A stretch of 64,000 nucleotides of DNA from Marinobacter sp. es.042 (GCF_900188315.1 NZ_LT897781.1:3348001-3412000); one strand, 5' to 3'. Positions 1-9,281 are shown, counted from the stretch's first letter. The notes: generated by a model from the letters alone, not told the origin. Made by a program: numbers and translations.

Positions 1-969
1 CTCCAGCGCTTGCCCCAGGTTGATCAGGCCGATGATCATCGCCGAGGCCTCAAAGTAGACATGGCGAGCCATTTCCGGGAGAGCACCGGGAATACTCGCC
101 ACGACAATGGAATAGAGCCAGGCGGTACCGGTACCCAGGGCAATCAGGGTGTCCATGTTGGCGTTATGGTGACGGAATGCCTTCCACGCACCTGTGTAGA
201 AGTGGCGTCCGGTAGCGATCATTACCCCAAGAGTGAGAATGCCCAGGTTCAGCCAGGTGAGCTGATTGGCATCCGTCACCATCATGGTGTCGAAACCCAT
301 GCCGTAGACCATCAGGCCAAGACCCAGGCTCAGACTCACCGCCATTTTTACCAGCAGTGACTTGTACTGCTTCCGGTCTTCCTCCTGCTTGCGATCGTCT
401 GCTTCGTCCGCGTCCTCGATCACGCTGGCGCCATAACCGGAACTTTCAACCGCCTTCACCAGGGCCTCGGGATCGGCATCACCCGTGGCAGTGGCGGTAT
501 TGTCTGCCAGGTTCATATGCGCATGGCTGATCCCGGAAACCGACATCAGAGCCTTTTCAATCGTATTGACACAAGAGGCACAGGTCGCACCTGTCACCGA
601 AAGATGAATTTGCTCATCCGCTCCGGTTGTCGCTTCAGAGCTGGCAGGTGCCGAACGTTCACCGGTTGCCCGGTCTTCGGCGCTGTCGTTGGAGTTGCCC
701 TTATCCTGATGAGCTGGAGGACAGCAACTGCCCGGCGTGGCGTCTTCTACAAAAGGCTCAGCCGGGTAACCAGTCTCGGTAACAATACGCGCGGCCTCAG
801 AGGCATCCACTCCCTCCGGCAAGGCCACGGTCTGTTTTTCCAGATCGACTTCAACCAGCCCAGTATCGCCGGTCAACGGCTCCAGGGCGTTACGAATCTT
901 CTTCGCACAGCCCTGGCACGAAGCTCCGGAAATGCTGAGGGTTGTTTGTAAAACAGGTGTATCAGTCAT
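1..969 (-). CDS. copA: Copper-type heavy-metal P-type ATPase, N-terminal part (runs off window)
   Basis: This is a P1B-type ATPase that would pump a metal, probably Cu(I), out of the cytoplasm. 323 codons are visible from ATG at 969, and the gene continues past position 1. Two HMA metal-binding domains are seen: the first near residues 5-70 with GASCQGC, the second near 120-185 with GATCASCVNTIEKAL. A linker between them carries a Cys-Cys-Pro-Pro-His cluster. The first transmembrane helices follow (from about residue 205), then a stretch reading NANMDTLIALGTGTAW, which is typical of copper ATPases. The CPC, DKTG and ATP-binding motifs lie outside the window, so metal choice is inferred from the HMA and helix motifs. 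It starts 6 bp after the MerR-family regulator and shares its promoter. Confidence 0.9.
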   Translation of the reverse strand, partial: MTDTPVLQTTLSISGASCQGCAKKIRNALEPLTGDTGLVEVDLEKQTVALPEGVDASEAARIVTETGYPAEPFVEDATPGSCCPPAHQDKGNSNDSAEDRATGERSAPASSEATTGADEQIHLSVTGATCASCVNTIEKALMSVSGISHAHMNLADNTATATGDADPEALVKAVESSGYGASVIEDADEADDRKQEEDRKQYKSLLVKMAVSLSLGLGLMVYGMGFDTMMVTDANQLTWLNLGILTLGVMIATGRHFYTGAWKAFRHHNANMDTLIALGTGTAWLYSIVVASIPGALPEMARHVYFEASAMIIGLINLGQALE

Positions 970-975
970 CCAGAA

Positions 976-1419
976 TCACCCCTCGTTCTGTTCGTTTGCC
1001 CCGCAACAGGGCGCCGGATCATCCCAGTGTTCGATCAACCGGCAGATGGTGTGTCCATCCGGCGTGCCATCCGGCATGTCCTGCCAGGCCGCCAGCGCAG
1101 AGGTCATCCGCTTGCGAAGCTGCTGCAGCTCCCGAATCTCCCGCTCAACTTCTGCCAGCCGGTGTTGAAACACATCCCGAACCATCGGACACGGCGAATG
1201 ATGGTCGTCCGCCTGATCCAGAATCTGCCGAATTTCAGGCAAGGAAAATCCCAGCTGACGGGCCTTACGGGCAAAGCGAAGCCGTCGAAGATCCTCGGTA
1301 TCGTATTGCTGGTAGTTGTTGTCCGGGTTACGGGTTGGTTTGAGCAGTTCTTCCCGGGTGTAAAAACGCACCGTATCCGGATTAACACCAGCGGCGTCTG
1401 CAATCTCTTTTACTTTCAT
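976..1419 (-). CDS. MerR-family heavy-metal-responsive regulator
   Basis: This 147-residue MerR-family dimeric activator has an N-terminal winged helix-turn-helix (residues 1-70, KVKEIADAAGVNPDTVRFY), a long coiled-coil helix (about 80-115) and a C-terminal metal loop. Cysteines lie at 77, 126, 138 and 139 (HSPCP and PAPCCG). Position 77 is Cys, the residue usual in divalent-metal sensors such as ZntR and CadR; CueR-type monovalent sensors usually have Ser there. The gene is followed after 6 bp by the P-type ATPase, so it probably controls itself and the pump from the operator at 1512-1532. It could be a CadR/ZntR-like or a divergent Cu sensor; the metal is not settled by sequence. Confidence 0.88.
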   Translation of the reverse strand: MKVKEIADAAGVNPDTVRFYTREELLKPTRNPDNNYQQYDTEDLRRLRFARKARQLGFSLPEIRQILDQADDHHSPCPMVRDVFQHRLAEVEREIRELQQLRKRMTSALAAWQDMPDGTPDGHTICRLIEHWDDPAPCCGANEQNEG

Positions 1420-1503
1420 CGTCTTGTGCTCAACTTGCCAAAGATCATGGCGTCAGGAACCACAGACTGAAGTCCGCACGGCAAACTCCAAACCAATAAG
1501 AAT

Positions 1504-1535
1504 AGACTAAAACCTGTGAGCAACTCACAGGTCAA
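1504..1535 (-). promoter_or_regulatory. MerR-type promoter and operator for merR-copA
   Basis: Read leftwards, there is a -35 box TTGACC (1530-1535), a 20-bp spacer and a -10-like TAGTCT (1504-1509). The spacer is filled by a perfect inverted repeat, ACCTGTGAG (1524-1532), centre TTG, CTCACAGGT (1512-1520). An overlong 19-20 bp spacer holding a dyad beginning ACC and ending GGT is the hallmark of MerR-family promoters, which the regulator untwists when metal binds. Transcription would start about 80 bp before the regulator gene. Confidence 0.8.
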
Positions 1536-1570
1536 AGGGTTTTTTCGAGGGAGGAATCCGGGAAGGCCTA

Positions 1571-1882
1571 TTAATCCTGGGAACGCAAAAACGTACCGCA
1601 GGTCTTGCATTGATCCGGCGCCATCAGCTTTGCCTGCCAGCCAATCTTGTGGCCACAGGCCGGGCACGCCAGCTTAAGCTGCAGAACTATGATCGGCGTG
1701 ATCAGGGCGGCGATCAGAACACCCAGGGGGCCCCAGCTTTCACCGCTGGACAAGCCCAGCTGGCTGCTGAACACCAGAATGATGGTCAGCGCCACAAAGG
1801 CAAAAATAAAATAGTTCCGGTTCCAGCGTTCCCACTGGCGAATCTTGTCGTCCTGTTCCGGTGTCAGGTATTGCGCAGCCAT
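1571..1882 (-). CDS. Small membrane protein with C-terminal zinc ribbon
   Basis: This 103-residue protein has no function I recognise. It has a polar N-terminus, two hydrophobic segments (about residues 23-41 and 52-72), and a cytosolic-looking tail with two CxxC pairs, CPACG and CKTCG, spaced like a rubredoxin-type zinc ribbon. ATG at 1882 is preceded by AGGTGAG. It ends 40 bp before the MerR-type promoter region and is oriented the same way as the flanking genes. Confidence 0.7.
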   Translation of the reverse strand: MAAQYLTPEQDDKIRQWERWNRNYFIFAFVALTIILVFSSQLGLSSGESWGPLGVLIAALITPIIVLQLKLACPACGHKIGWQAKLMAPDQCKTCGTFLRSQD

Positions 1883-1932
1883 AGAATCTCACCTGGAGGA
1901 TTTACCCGTATCTTGGGGACGGCCGGGGGGAA

Positions 1933-4200
1933 TTACAATCCGGAATCGGCGGTGATACCTGCCACCAGAACGCCGGAGGCCAGCGCCTTCTCAAGGTCAT
2001 CGACAGGGATCGGCCGGCTGATCAGGTAACCCTGGGCAAAGTTGCAGCGTTGGTTCTTCAGGAAGCTCAGTTGCTCCTCGGTTTCCACGCCCTCGGCAAC
2101 CACCTGAATACCCAGATTATGCGCCAGATTGATTACCGCCCGGGTAATGACGGCATCGTCGTGGCGTTCGGTGACCTCCGTGATGAACGAGCGGTCGATC
2201 TTCAGCAGATCGACCGGGAAATCCCGCAGGTAGCCGAGAGACGAATAACCGACACCAAAGTCATCAATCGCCAGGTTCACTCCCAACTGATGCAGACGGG
2301 AGAGCTGATTGCGATTGTGCTCGATATTCTGGATGAAGATCTCCTCGGTCAGCTCAACCTCCAGACGATCCGCCGGGACATTCTCTGCGGCCAGCGCTTC
2401 CCGGATATGATCCACCAGATCCTCATCGTCCAGCTCCCGGCCGGAGAGATTGACCGCAATGCGCAGGCCATCCTGTGGCGACCCTTTCCATGCTGCCAGC
2501 TGCCGACAGGCGGCCATCACTACCCAGCGCCCGATATCGGTGATCCGGCCGCTCTCCTCGGCCAGGGGAATGAATTCCACGGGAGGCAGCAGCCCCCGGC
2601 GGGGATGGCGCCAGCGTATCAGTGCTTCAACACTCTGGATTTCACCGGTGTCCAGATTCAACTGAGGCTGGTAGAAGAGCACGAATTCGTTGTTGGCCAG
2701 GGCCTGGCTCAGATCTTTGTCCAGCTCCAGGCGCATGACCTCCCGTTCCTGCATGCCTTCGGTATAGAACTGGTAGGTATTCCGGCCCTGCTCCTTGGCG
2801 CGATACAGGGCAATGTCGGCATTGCGCAACAGCGTATCTGCGTCCAGACCGCTCTGGGGATACACCGCCACGCCCATGGTGCCGGTAATGCTGTGGGACT
2901 GGCCCTGAACCTCGTAGGGCTGGTCAAAGCACTGTTTGATCTGGCCCAGCAGGTGAATGATGTCGTCAATGTCGTCTACCTGCTGCTGGCAGAACATGAA
3001 CTCATCGCCTCCGGAGTAGGCCACCAGCAGCCGTTCGTTACTCAAACGGTTGAGCCGCTCGGACACCTTGATCAGCAGCTCATCCCCGAACTGGTGGCCA
3101 AGCGAGTCATTCAGCGTCTGGAACCGGTCGAGGTCCAACATAACCAGGGCAACCTGGCGCATCTGGCGATCCGCAATGTTCAGGGTGTGAGACAGGTCTT
3201 CCATGAAGAACCGACGGTTGGCCAGACCAGTGAGGGTGTCGGTGGATTCCAGCCGCGCCAAATCCTTCTGGATCGCGGTGCGCTGTTCCATTTCCTGATC
3301 CAGTTCCCGACGGGTCTTCAGCAAGGCTTGATTGCGTTTCAGAATCAGCTGTACCAGTAACGTGGTCAGGCTGGTGAGAAGGCCCATCAACAGGAACGTG
3401 GTAAAGGTCAGGGCCGGCCAGTCGCTGTATTGGTTATCCACCCACTCGACAGACGGGCGAAGTGTCAGGGTCCAGTCCAGCGTTGGCAGATTGACGGACT
3501 GGCGTTGCGAAAACTCGCTGCTGACCGGCTGTGACACGTTCAGTTCATAGCTCACTTCGCCGGCTTCGCGGATCTCGATCCGGAACGATTCCAGGACCCG
3601 TTCGGTGAGGAGTTGGCGGGCCAGTACTTCCATCCTGAACACGCCGGCCATGAAACCATTGTTTTCAGGGCCTGCTCCCACGGGCGCATAGATCACCATG
3701 CCCTTGCCGCCCTGGCGCAAATTGATGACACCGGAAAGATCCCAGGTGCCGGACTGCTTCGCCAGCTCCAGCGCCTGGCGTCGTTCCTCGTTGAAGGCAA
3801 CGTTGTATCCGATGACCTCCTCGTTATCGGTGAATGGCTCCAGCCAGCGAATAACGAAATCAGAGTCAATCCATTCAATGGCCTGGTAAACCCCGAAATC
3901 GTCCAGATAGTTGCGGGCGTCCTGGCGCCACTCCTGTTCGGTGATGTCCGGGGCTGTCTCGAGTCTTTCAGCCATGCGCCGGATTGCTTCGGCATGGATC
4001 AGAAATTCCCGCGCGAGGTGGTTGGCCATGGCCCGGGCTTCGTTGGCCAGGTTCGCTTCTATCTGACGTTTGTCCTGCTGCACCAGGCCGTAGCGCAGGC
4101 CGGCTGCCAGACCCAGGAAAACCAGGAATATCACCACCGGAAACAGCGGGCTCAGCAGGCCCGAGACAACAGTTTTTTGGGGTGATACAGGTTGTTCCAC
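1933..4200 (-). CDS. CHASE-GGDEF-EAL membrane protein, cyclic-di-GMP turnover
   Basis: This 755-residue inner-membrane protein has a transmembrane helix near residues 15-37, a periplasmic CHASE sensor domain (about 70-230, with AIEWID and RWLEP), and a second helix near 265-290. A coiled coil precedes a GGDEF domain (about 310-475, intact SGGDEF) and an EAL domain (about 490-740). The EAL catalytic set is complete: VEALIRW, AVNLSG, ELTEE, DDFGVGYSS, LKIDRSF and AEGVET. Both synthase and phosphodiesterase sites look intact, though no clear RxxD inhibitory site precedes GGDEF. The start is GTG at 4200, with GGAAAG five bases upstream. The CHASE ligand is unknown. Confidence 0.9.
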   Translation of the reverse strand: MEQPVSPQKTVVSGLLSPLFPVVIFLVFLGLAAGLRYGLVQQDKRQIEANLANEARAMANHLAREFLIHAEAIRRMAERLETAPDITEQEWRQDARNYLDDFGVYQAIEWIDSDFVIRWLEPFTDNEEVIGYNVAFNEERRQALELAKQSGTWDLSGVINLRQGGKGMVIYAPVGAGPENNGFMAGVFRMEVLARQLLTERVLESFRIEIREAGEVSYELNVSQPVSSEFSQRQSVNLPTLDWTLTLRPSVEWVDNQYSDWPALTFTTFLLMGLLTSLTTLLVQLILKRNQALLKTRRELDQEMEQRTAIQKDLARLESTDTLTGLANRRFFMEDLSHTLNIADRQMRQVALVMLDLDRFQTLNDSLGHQFGDELLIKVSERLNRLSNERLLVAYSGGDEFMFCQQQVDDIDDIIHLLGQIKQCFDQPYEVQGQSHSITGTMGVAVYPQSGLDADTLLRNADIALYRAKEQGRNTYQFYTEGMQEREVMRLELDKDLSQALANNEFVLFYQPQLNLDTGEIQSVEALIRWRHPRRGLLPPVEFIPLAEESGRITDIGRWVVMAACRQLAAWKGSPQDGLRIAVNLSGRELDDEDLVDHIREALAAENVPADRLEVELTEEIFIQNIEHNRNQLSRLHQLGVNLAIDDFGVGYSSLGYLRDFPVDLLKIDRSFITEVTERHDDAVITRAVINLAHNLGIQVVAEGVETEEQLSFLKNQRCNFAQGYLISRPIPVDDLEKALASGVLVAGITADSGL

Positions 4201-4306
4201 AGGGCTTTCCAGTCTTCCGTTGATGTCAGCTGATTATGTCAGACCTGACAGACCGGTTACAGAAGAGTGGAGAAAGTGTGACTCAGTGCCTGATTTAGAT
4301 CAGGTT

Positions 4307-4744
4307 TCAGGGATGCTCAGAAACCCTGCGGATACCCAGCCGGGGAATTTCCTGCTTGGGGCAACGGTCCATCACCACTGTCAGTCCCGAGGCTTCGGCT
4401 CGCGCCGCACCTTCATGGTTGATGACGCCAATCTGGAGCCAGACCACGGGGATTTTCAGATCGATGGCCTGGTCGATAATCGCATCTGTGCGCTCCGGCG
4501 CCAGGAACAGGTCAACCATGTCCACCGGTTCGGGAAGGCTTCGGAGGTCGGCGTATACCGTTTCACCGAGCACGGTCTGACCGGCCAGGCGGGGATTGAC
4601 CGGTAGGATTCGGTAGCCCTGGGACTGCAGGTACTCCATGACCTCATGGGAAGGCCGGCTGGTCTTTTCACTCGCGCCGACAAGGGCGATGGTCCTGACA
4701 GTGGTCAGGATGTCACGCAACTGTTCCGGGCTGGTACTGGGCAT
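4307..4744 (-). CDS. CoA-binding (YccU-like) protein
   Basis: This 145-residue single-domain Rossmann-fold protein of the CoA_binding family has a glycine-rich nucleotide loop near the start (IALVGASEKTSRPSHEVM), followed by GYRILPVNP and PVDMVDLF. Such proteins bind CoA or a related nucleotide, but their cell role is not established. The reading frame is open further upstream, but ATG at 4744 (MPSTSPEQ) gives the family's normal N-terminus; the extension would overlap folX. It lies 23 bp downstream of folX on the same strand and is probably cotranscribed with folE-folX. Confidence 0.85.
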   Translation of the reverse strand: MPSTSPEQLRDILTTVRTIALVGASEKTSRPSHEVMEYLQSQGYRILPVNPRLAGQTVLGETVYADLRSLPEPVDMVDLFLAPERTDAIIDQAIDLKIPVVWLQIGVINHEGAARAEASGLTVVMDRCPKQEIPRLGIRRVSEHP

Positions 4745-4767
4745 GATGCTGGCGAAACCTCGCTGGA

Positions 4768-5142
4768 TTAACGGTGTGCCTGCAGACAGACAGACACGGA
4801 CTCCGCGTAGCGTAGCGCGTGAGGCTTGTCGATTTCCACCTCGGCCCACTGTACCGCCTCATGCTCCATGACGATGGTCAGGACCTCGTGGGTCAGACGC
4901 TCGAGCAGGGCGAAGCGATTGCCATCCACATGGTGAATGATCTGCTTGGTGATGGTTCGATAGTTGAGGGCGGCGGAGATTTCATTCTGGTTCACGGCTT
5001 CCGTCGCATCATAAGTTAGCGCAACGTTGATCAACACGTCCTGCTGATTATTGATTTCTTCTTCCTTGATGCCTATGTAGGCCCTGAGAAGAAGATCCTT
5101 GATGCGGACTTTTGCCAGGTGATTCCCGTTGACGTCTGTCAT
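4768..5142 (-). CDS. folX: Dihydroneopterin triphosphate 2'-epimerase
   Basis: This 124-residue protein belongs to the FolB/FolX tunnel-fold family. It converts 7,8-dihydroneopterin triphosphate to the monapterin form, the route to tetrahydromonapterin. Near-identical stretches to E. coli FolX favour folX over the aldolase fol[29 protein letters not shown], and [20 protein letters not shown] at the C-terminus. ATG at 5142 has GAGGGAGGG upstream. It follows folE by 24 bp, so the pathway's first enzyme and its branch enzyme are encoded together. Confidence 0.9.
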   Translation of the reverse strand: MTDVNGNHLAKVRIKDLLLRAYIGIKEEEINNQQDVLINVALTYDATEAVNQNEISAALNYRTITKQIIHHVDGNRFALLERLTHEVLTIVMEHEAVQWAEVEIDKPHALRYAESVSVCLQAHR

Positions 5143-5166
5143 GCGCCCTCCCTCGGGTCAGATAGT

Positions 5167-5736
5167 TCAGCGATTGTTACTGATCAGCGTCAGAAACTCT
5201 GTGCGGGTCGCCTGGGATTTGCGGAACTGCCCCAGCATCATCGAGGTTTTCATGCGGGAATTCTGTTTCTCCACGCCCCGCATCATCATGCACATGTGCT
5301 GGGCTTCGATGACAACGGCCACGCCTTTGGCGCCCGTGACGCTCTCAACGGCCTCGGCAATCTGTCGGGTCAGGTTTTCCTGAATCTGCAGACGGCGGGC
5401 GTACATGTCGACGATGCGGGCAAACTTGGACAGGCCTAGTACCTTGCCGGCGGGCAGGTAGGCAATGTGGCACTTGCCGATGAACGGCAACATATGGTGC
5501 TCACACATGCTGTAGAGTTCGATATCCTGAACCACGACCATTTCATCCATGGCCGATTCGAATACCGCATTGTTGACCAGGTCGCCAAGGTCCTGCTGGT
5601 ACCCGCACGTGAGGAACTGCATGGCCTTGGCCGCGCGCATTGGAGTGTCTTGCAGACCCTCGCGATCCGGGTCTTCGCCCAGGCCATCGATGATGGCACG
5701 GAAGTGCCCTGAGAGGTCGTCAAGGAGTTTACTCAT
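5167..5736 (-). CDS. folE: GTP cyclohydrolase I
   Basis: This 189-residue type I enzyme turns GTP into 7,8-dihydroneopterin triphosphate, the first step of folate and pterin synthesis. The zinc and active-site motifs are in place: [10 protein letters not shown] (Cys and His ligands near residue 80) and [13 protein letters not shown] (second Cys near 150). [12 protein letters not shown] lies near residue 28. Length and motifs match the homodecameric bacterial enzyme. It heads the folE-folX-CoA-binding gene group and is divergent from the MEST-like hydrolase gene. Confidence 0.96.
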   Translation of the reverse strand: MSKLLDDLSGHFRAIIDGLGEDPDREGLQDTPMRAAKAMQFLTCGYQQDLGDLVNNAVFESAMDEMVVVQDIELYSMCEHHMLPFIGKCHIAYLPAGKVLGLSKFARIVDMYARRLQIQENLTRQIAEAVESVTGAKGVAVVIEAQHMCMMMRGVEKQNSRMKTSMMLGQFRKSQATRTEFLTLISNNR

Positions 5737-5932
5737 AGTCTTTTCCGGTTAGCAGTGTCTTACGAGGGCCAAAGCTTAAGGCAATTTGCCCGCCATCTCT
5801 ACGCTTTACGCAGGCATCGCCGGAAAAGACCACTTTGGCCGCCATGCCCAGTGGTATAGGCAGTGGGGCTATGGCAGTGGCGGCCGGTTTGTTCTAAAGT
5901 TTCAGGCTATCAATGTTCTTCGGGGACAATGC

Positions 5933-6853
5933 ATGGATGAGGTGATGCCGACCGTTGGTGGGGTTTCCGCCGCGGGGCGCGAGGAAGGCACCCTAGAAGG
6001 GTGGCAACATGGAGGTAAGTGGTTCAGTTTCGAGGGACATGCCATCTTCAGCCGGATGGCAGGCTCGGGAGAACCGCTGGTGCTGATTCATGGATTTCCC
6101 ACTGCCAGCTGGGACTGGAATCGACTCTGGCCGATGCTGATTCAGCAGCACAACGTGCTGGCCCTGGACATGCTGGGCTTTGGCTTTTCCGATAAACCCG
6201 CCGATTACGATTACAGCATTGAAGACCAGGCGGATCTGTTTCAAGGCTGGATTGAGGGCTTGGGTCTGCCGTCCGTGCACCTGCTGGTTCATGACTACGG
6301 GTGCAGTGTTGCCCAGGAGCTTCTGGCGAGGGAGCAAGAGGACCTGCTGCCATTCCGGATTGCGAGTGTCTGTTTCCTCAACGGCGCCCTTTTCCCCGAG
6401 GTCCACAATCCCCTGCTTATTCAGAAGCTGCTGGGGAGCCCCTTTGGCGGGCTGATCAGCCGGGGCCTGACCCGACGCAGTTTCGAGCGAAACTTCCGCC
6501 GGTTATTCGGAACCCAGAATCCGCCTGATCGACAGGATATGGAGGACTTCTGGCACCTGCTGACCTACAACAACGGCCGGGGCATCCTGCATCATCTGAT
6601 CCAGTTCATGGAAGAACGCCGCTGCCACCGCAACCGGTGGGTTGGCGCGCTACAGAAGGCAACGCAGCCGATGCGATTGATTTCGGGTACCGCCGATCCG
6701 GTCTCGGGTGCCGGCATGGTCAGACGCTACAGGGAACTGATGCCCGATGGTGATGTGGTCACCCTCAGGAATATCGGGCACTACCCCCATCTGGAGTGCC
6801 CCTGGGAGGTTTTCAGTGCCTATCGGGAGTTTCGCAAGCGCTGCGAGGGATAG
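5933..6853 (+). CDS. MEST-like alpha/beta hydrolase
   Basis: This 306-residue alpha/beta-fold hydrolase resembles the epoxide hydrolase/haloalkane dehalogenase branch, with Asp rather than Ser as nucleophile: the elbow reads VHDYGCSVAQELL. HGFPTASWDW gives the oxyanion loop, SGTADPV the acid region and GHYPHLECPW the catalytic His. The middle reads NGALFPEVHNPLL and RWVGAL, which I recognise as features of the animal imprinted protein MEST and its bacterial relatives. The substrate is unknown. The frame is open to 5786, but ATG at 5933 has a GGGGA site seven bases upstream and gives a sensible length. It is transcribed away from folE. Confidence 0.85.
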   Translation: MDEVMPTVGGVSAAGREEGTLEGWQHGGKWFSFEGHAIFSRMAGSGEPLVLIHGFPTASWDWNRLWPMLIQQHNVLALDMLGFGFSDKPADYDYSIEDQADLFQGWIEGLGLPSVHLLVHDYGCSVAQELLAREQEDLLPFRIASVCFLNGALFPEVHNPLLIQKLLGSPFGGLISRGLTRRSFERNFRRLFGTQNPPDRQDMEDFWHLLTYNNGRGILHHLIQFMEERRCHRNRWVGALQKATQPMRLISGTADPVSGAGMVRRYRELMPDGDVVTLRNIGHYPHLECPWEVFSAYREFRKRCEG

Positions 6854-6872
6854 CTCCCGGGGCGGGCTTTCC

Positions 6873-7940
6873 TCAGCCCGATGCGGAATCGGGCATATCC
6901 TCGGCACCCCTGCCTACAACCGGTAGCGGCCGGGCCGCGTTGACGACCTGGTTGCGACCCCGGGATTTTGCTTCGTAAAGCGCCTGGTCCGCCCGGTTCA
7001 GCCAGACTGACCAGGTCTCACCCTTGCTGACCTCGGCGACACTGGCACTGGCGGTTACCTTGATATCTTCCAGGAATGGCCGTGCGCTGATGCTGGTCAA
7101 AAGCTGATTCGCCAGCACATCGGCATCTTTCTGGCGGGTTTCCGGCAGCACGATCATGAACTCCTCACCACCAATCCGGAACAGCTGATCGCTCTCGCGC
7201 AGACGGGATCTCAGGCGCAGTGCCATTTCCGTGAGCACCTTGTCGCCGGCCAGATGTCCCCATTGATCGTTGATCGTCTTGAAGTAGTCAAGGTCCAGCA
7301 GAATCAGACTGGAGACCCGCTCATACCGCTCCCGCATCTGAATCTGGCTGTTTAGGATGTCAGCCAGTTGCGAGCGGTTCAGACAGCCGGTCAGGGGATC
7401 GGTGGTTGCCAGTCGCGTGAGTTCCTGCTGAAGCTTGCCCACCAGCCAGGCGAAAATCATGGCAAACAGGCACGTGAGACCGAGCGAAAAGGTTATCCGC
7501 CAGAAGTCGGCCTCGGGAAATCGTAAAAAGGACACGACGGCCATAACAACAACGAAAACAATGTTGCTTCCAATCGCCTCCCTGAGCGGTAGTAAAAAGA
7601 ACAGGGCAGTGGCCGCCGGGTAGGCCCAGTAGAGGCCGGCATGGCCATTGATGTGTGTCGAGTAGGCGGCACTGACCACAGCGAGCAGGGGAAACAGACG
7701 GCCTTTGAGGAAGTAGGTTCCGCGTAGCCGAAGAAAGGCAATGACTAGGATAGCGTTCGCACAGAACAGGACCAGCATTGCCGACAGCAGAAAGTGGTGC
7801 TGCTGCCATTGCACGACGACCAGAGGCGCTACTGCGACAAATGCCCAGAAATGCAGGTGATAGACCAACTGGCGCTTGAACCCCAGCACCGCGAGTGTCG
7901 GGTTGGTGGCAAGGGTGGAGGGTGGTACCGAAAAATTCAC
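6873..7940 (-). CDS. Membrane diguanylate cyclase (GGDEF)
   Basis: About 355 residues. Six hydrophobic segments in the first 180 residues form a membrane sensor module, followed by a GGDEF domain from about residue 195. The active site reads RIGGEEFMIVLPE and a product-inhibition RxxD site is present just before it (RESD), so an active, feedback-inhibited cyclase is likely. I chose GTG at 7940 because GGGAG lies six bases upstream; an upstream ATG at 8018 has no ribosome-binding site. It converges with the MEST-like gene, 19 bp away. Confidence 0.85.
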   Translation of the reverse strand: MNFSVPPSTLATNPTLAVLGFKRQLVYHLHFWAFVAVAPLVVVQWQQHHFLLSAMLVLFCANAILVIAFLRLRGTYFLKGRLFPLLAVVSAAYSTHINGHAGLYWAYPAATALFFLLPLREAIGSNIVFVVVMAVVSFLRFPEADFWRITFSLGLTCLFAMIFAWLVGKLQQELTRLATTDPLTGCLNRSQLADILNSQIQMRERYERVSSLILLDLDYFKTINDQWGHLAGDKVLTEMALRLRSRLRESDQLFRIGGEEFMIVLPETRQKDADVLANQLLTSISARPFLEDIKVTASASVAEVSKGETWSVWLNRADQALYEAKSRGRNQVVNAARPLPVVGRGAEDMPDSASG

Positions 7941-8135
7941 AGCATACTCCCGCTGTTTGAGTCGTATCCGCCCGCGTCCGGTGCCGGGACAGTCTTGAAG
8001 TCTAGCATGGCCGTTCATTTAATGAAGCAGATAGCGCCGTTTATGACCACCATTAGTTTTGTTCAGTTGGCCGCGCCTTGTCCACTTCGTTAAACTCCGC
8101 GGGACTGATTCAGGGACACGCCCAGGGACCATCCT

Positions 8136-9218
8136 ATGACTGCTATTCACATCCGAGAACCGGCTCTGACGATCCGGGCAGGCCGGCGCGCGATGCAGCG
8201 CCTCAGGGAAAAGCCGCTGTCGCCCGAGGACGTGCATGTCATTCCGGGTGCTGCCGGTGGCCCCAAGGCTCTGGGAATAAGTGGCCTGGACAAAGCCATT
8301 TTCGGTGACTGGTTGCCAAGGGTTCCGCAGGAGCGATCATTGATCGGCTCGTCGATCGGCAGCTGGCGTTTTGCCGCCGTGGCTTCCTCCGATGACCCAA
8401 AAGCCCAGCTCGCCCGGCTGGCGGAACTTTATACCGCACAACGCTTTGCCAAGGGTGTCAGCGCTGCGGAAGTGAGCCGCAAGAGCGTGCTGTTTCTGGA
8501 AGAGCTGCTCGGTGGGCGGGAAGACGCCATTCTGAACCACCCATGGTACCGATTGAACGTGGTGGTGGTTCGCAGTCTTGGCAGGTTGGCGGAGGATGCG
8601 CGAGGGCGGTTGGGGCTTGGCCTGATGAGCGCCATCAGCGCCAATATGGTCAGTCGCCGGCATCTGGGCCGGTTCATGGAGCGGGGCATAATCCACGACG
8701 CCCGTCTCAAGGCGCCCGTGTCAAAGCTGGTGGATTTTCCGAGCCATGAGGTTGCGCTGACCCGCGAGAACCTGTTGCCCGCTCTCCTGGCTTCTGCGTC
8801 TATCCCCCTAGTGATGTCCGGTGTTCGCAATATTCCCGGCGCCCCGGAAGGCGTCTATCGCGACGGCGGTCTTCTCGACTATCATCTGGATCTGCCATAC
8901 CAGCAGCCGGGCGTGGTGCTATACCCACACTTTACGGATAAGGTGGTCCCCGGCTGGTTTGACAAGTCGTTGCCCTGGCGGCGGGGCGACGCCACCCGTT
9001 TGCAGGATGTCCTGCTGGTTGCACCGTCAAAAGCCTATCTGGAATCCCTGCCTGACCGAAAACTCCCGGATCGGAAGGACTTCGAGCGCTATGTCGGAGA
9101 TGACGCCGGCCGTGAACGGGCCTGGCGATCGGCCATTGCCGAAAGTGATCGCCTGGGTGATGAGTTTATGGAGCTGATCGAAACCGGGCATCTGGCGGAT
9201 ATCGTCAGGCCCCTCTGA
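8136..9218 (+). CDS. Patatin-like phospholipase family protein
   Basis: This 360-residue protein carries the patatin Ser-Asp dyad. The oxyanion loop is PGAAGGPKALG (near residue 38), the nucleophile elbow is GSSIGSWR (near 71), and the catalytic Asp sits in YRDGGLLDYH (near 245). The expected activity is a lipid acyl hydrolase, but the substrate is unknown. No signal peptide is seen, so it is probably cytosolic. ATG at 8136 has AGGGA upstream. It is divergent from the cyclase gene. Confidence 0.85.
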   Translation: MTAIHIREPALTIRAGRRAMQRLREKPLSPEDVHVIPGAAGGPKALGISGLDKAIFGDWLPRVPQERSLIGSSIGSWRFAAVASSDDPKAQLARLAELYTAQRFAKGVSAAEVSRKSVLFLEELLGGREDAILNHPWYRLNVVVVRSLGRLAEDARGRLGLGLMSAISANMVSRRHLGRFMERGIIHDARLKAPVSKLVDFPSHEVALTRENLLPALLASASIPLVMSGVRNIPGAPEGVYRDGGLLDYHLDLPYQQPGVVLYPHFTDKVVPGWFDKSLPWRRGDATRLQDVLLVAPSKAYLESLPDRKLPDRKDFERYVGDDAGRERAWRSAIAESDRLGDEFMELIETGHLADIVRPL

Positions 9219-9281
9219 ACGATGTGTTTCTGTAGGAGTGTCTATACTGGTTCAGTAAAGTCATGACTTGGGGAGCAGATT

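Noticed and set aside
2050..3360. 436-codon plus-strand open frame
   Set aside because: It is antisense to the GGDEF-EAL gene, whose motifs are complete; the frame's composition is that of a shadow and it has no domain.
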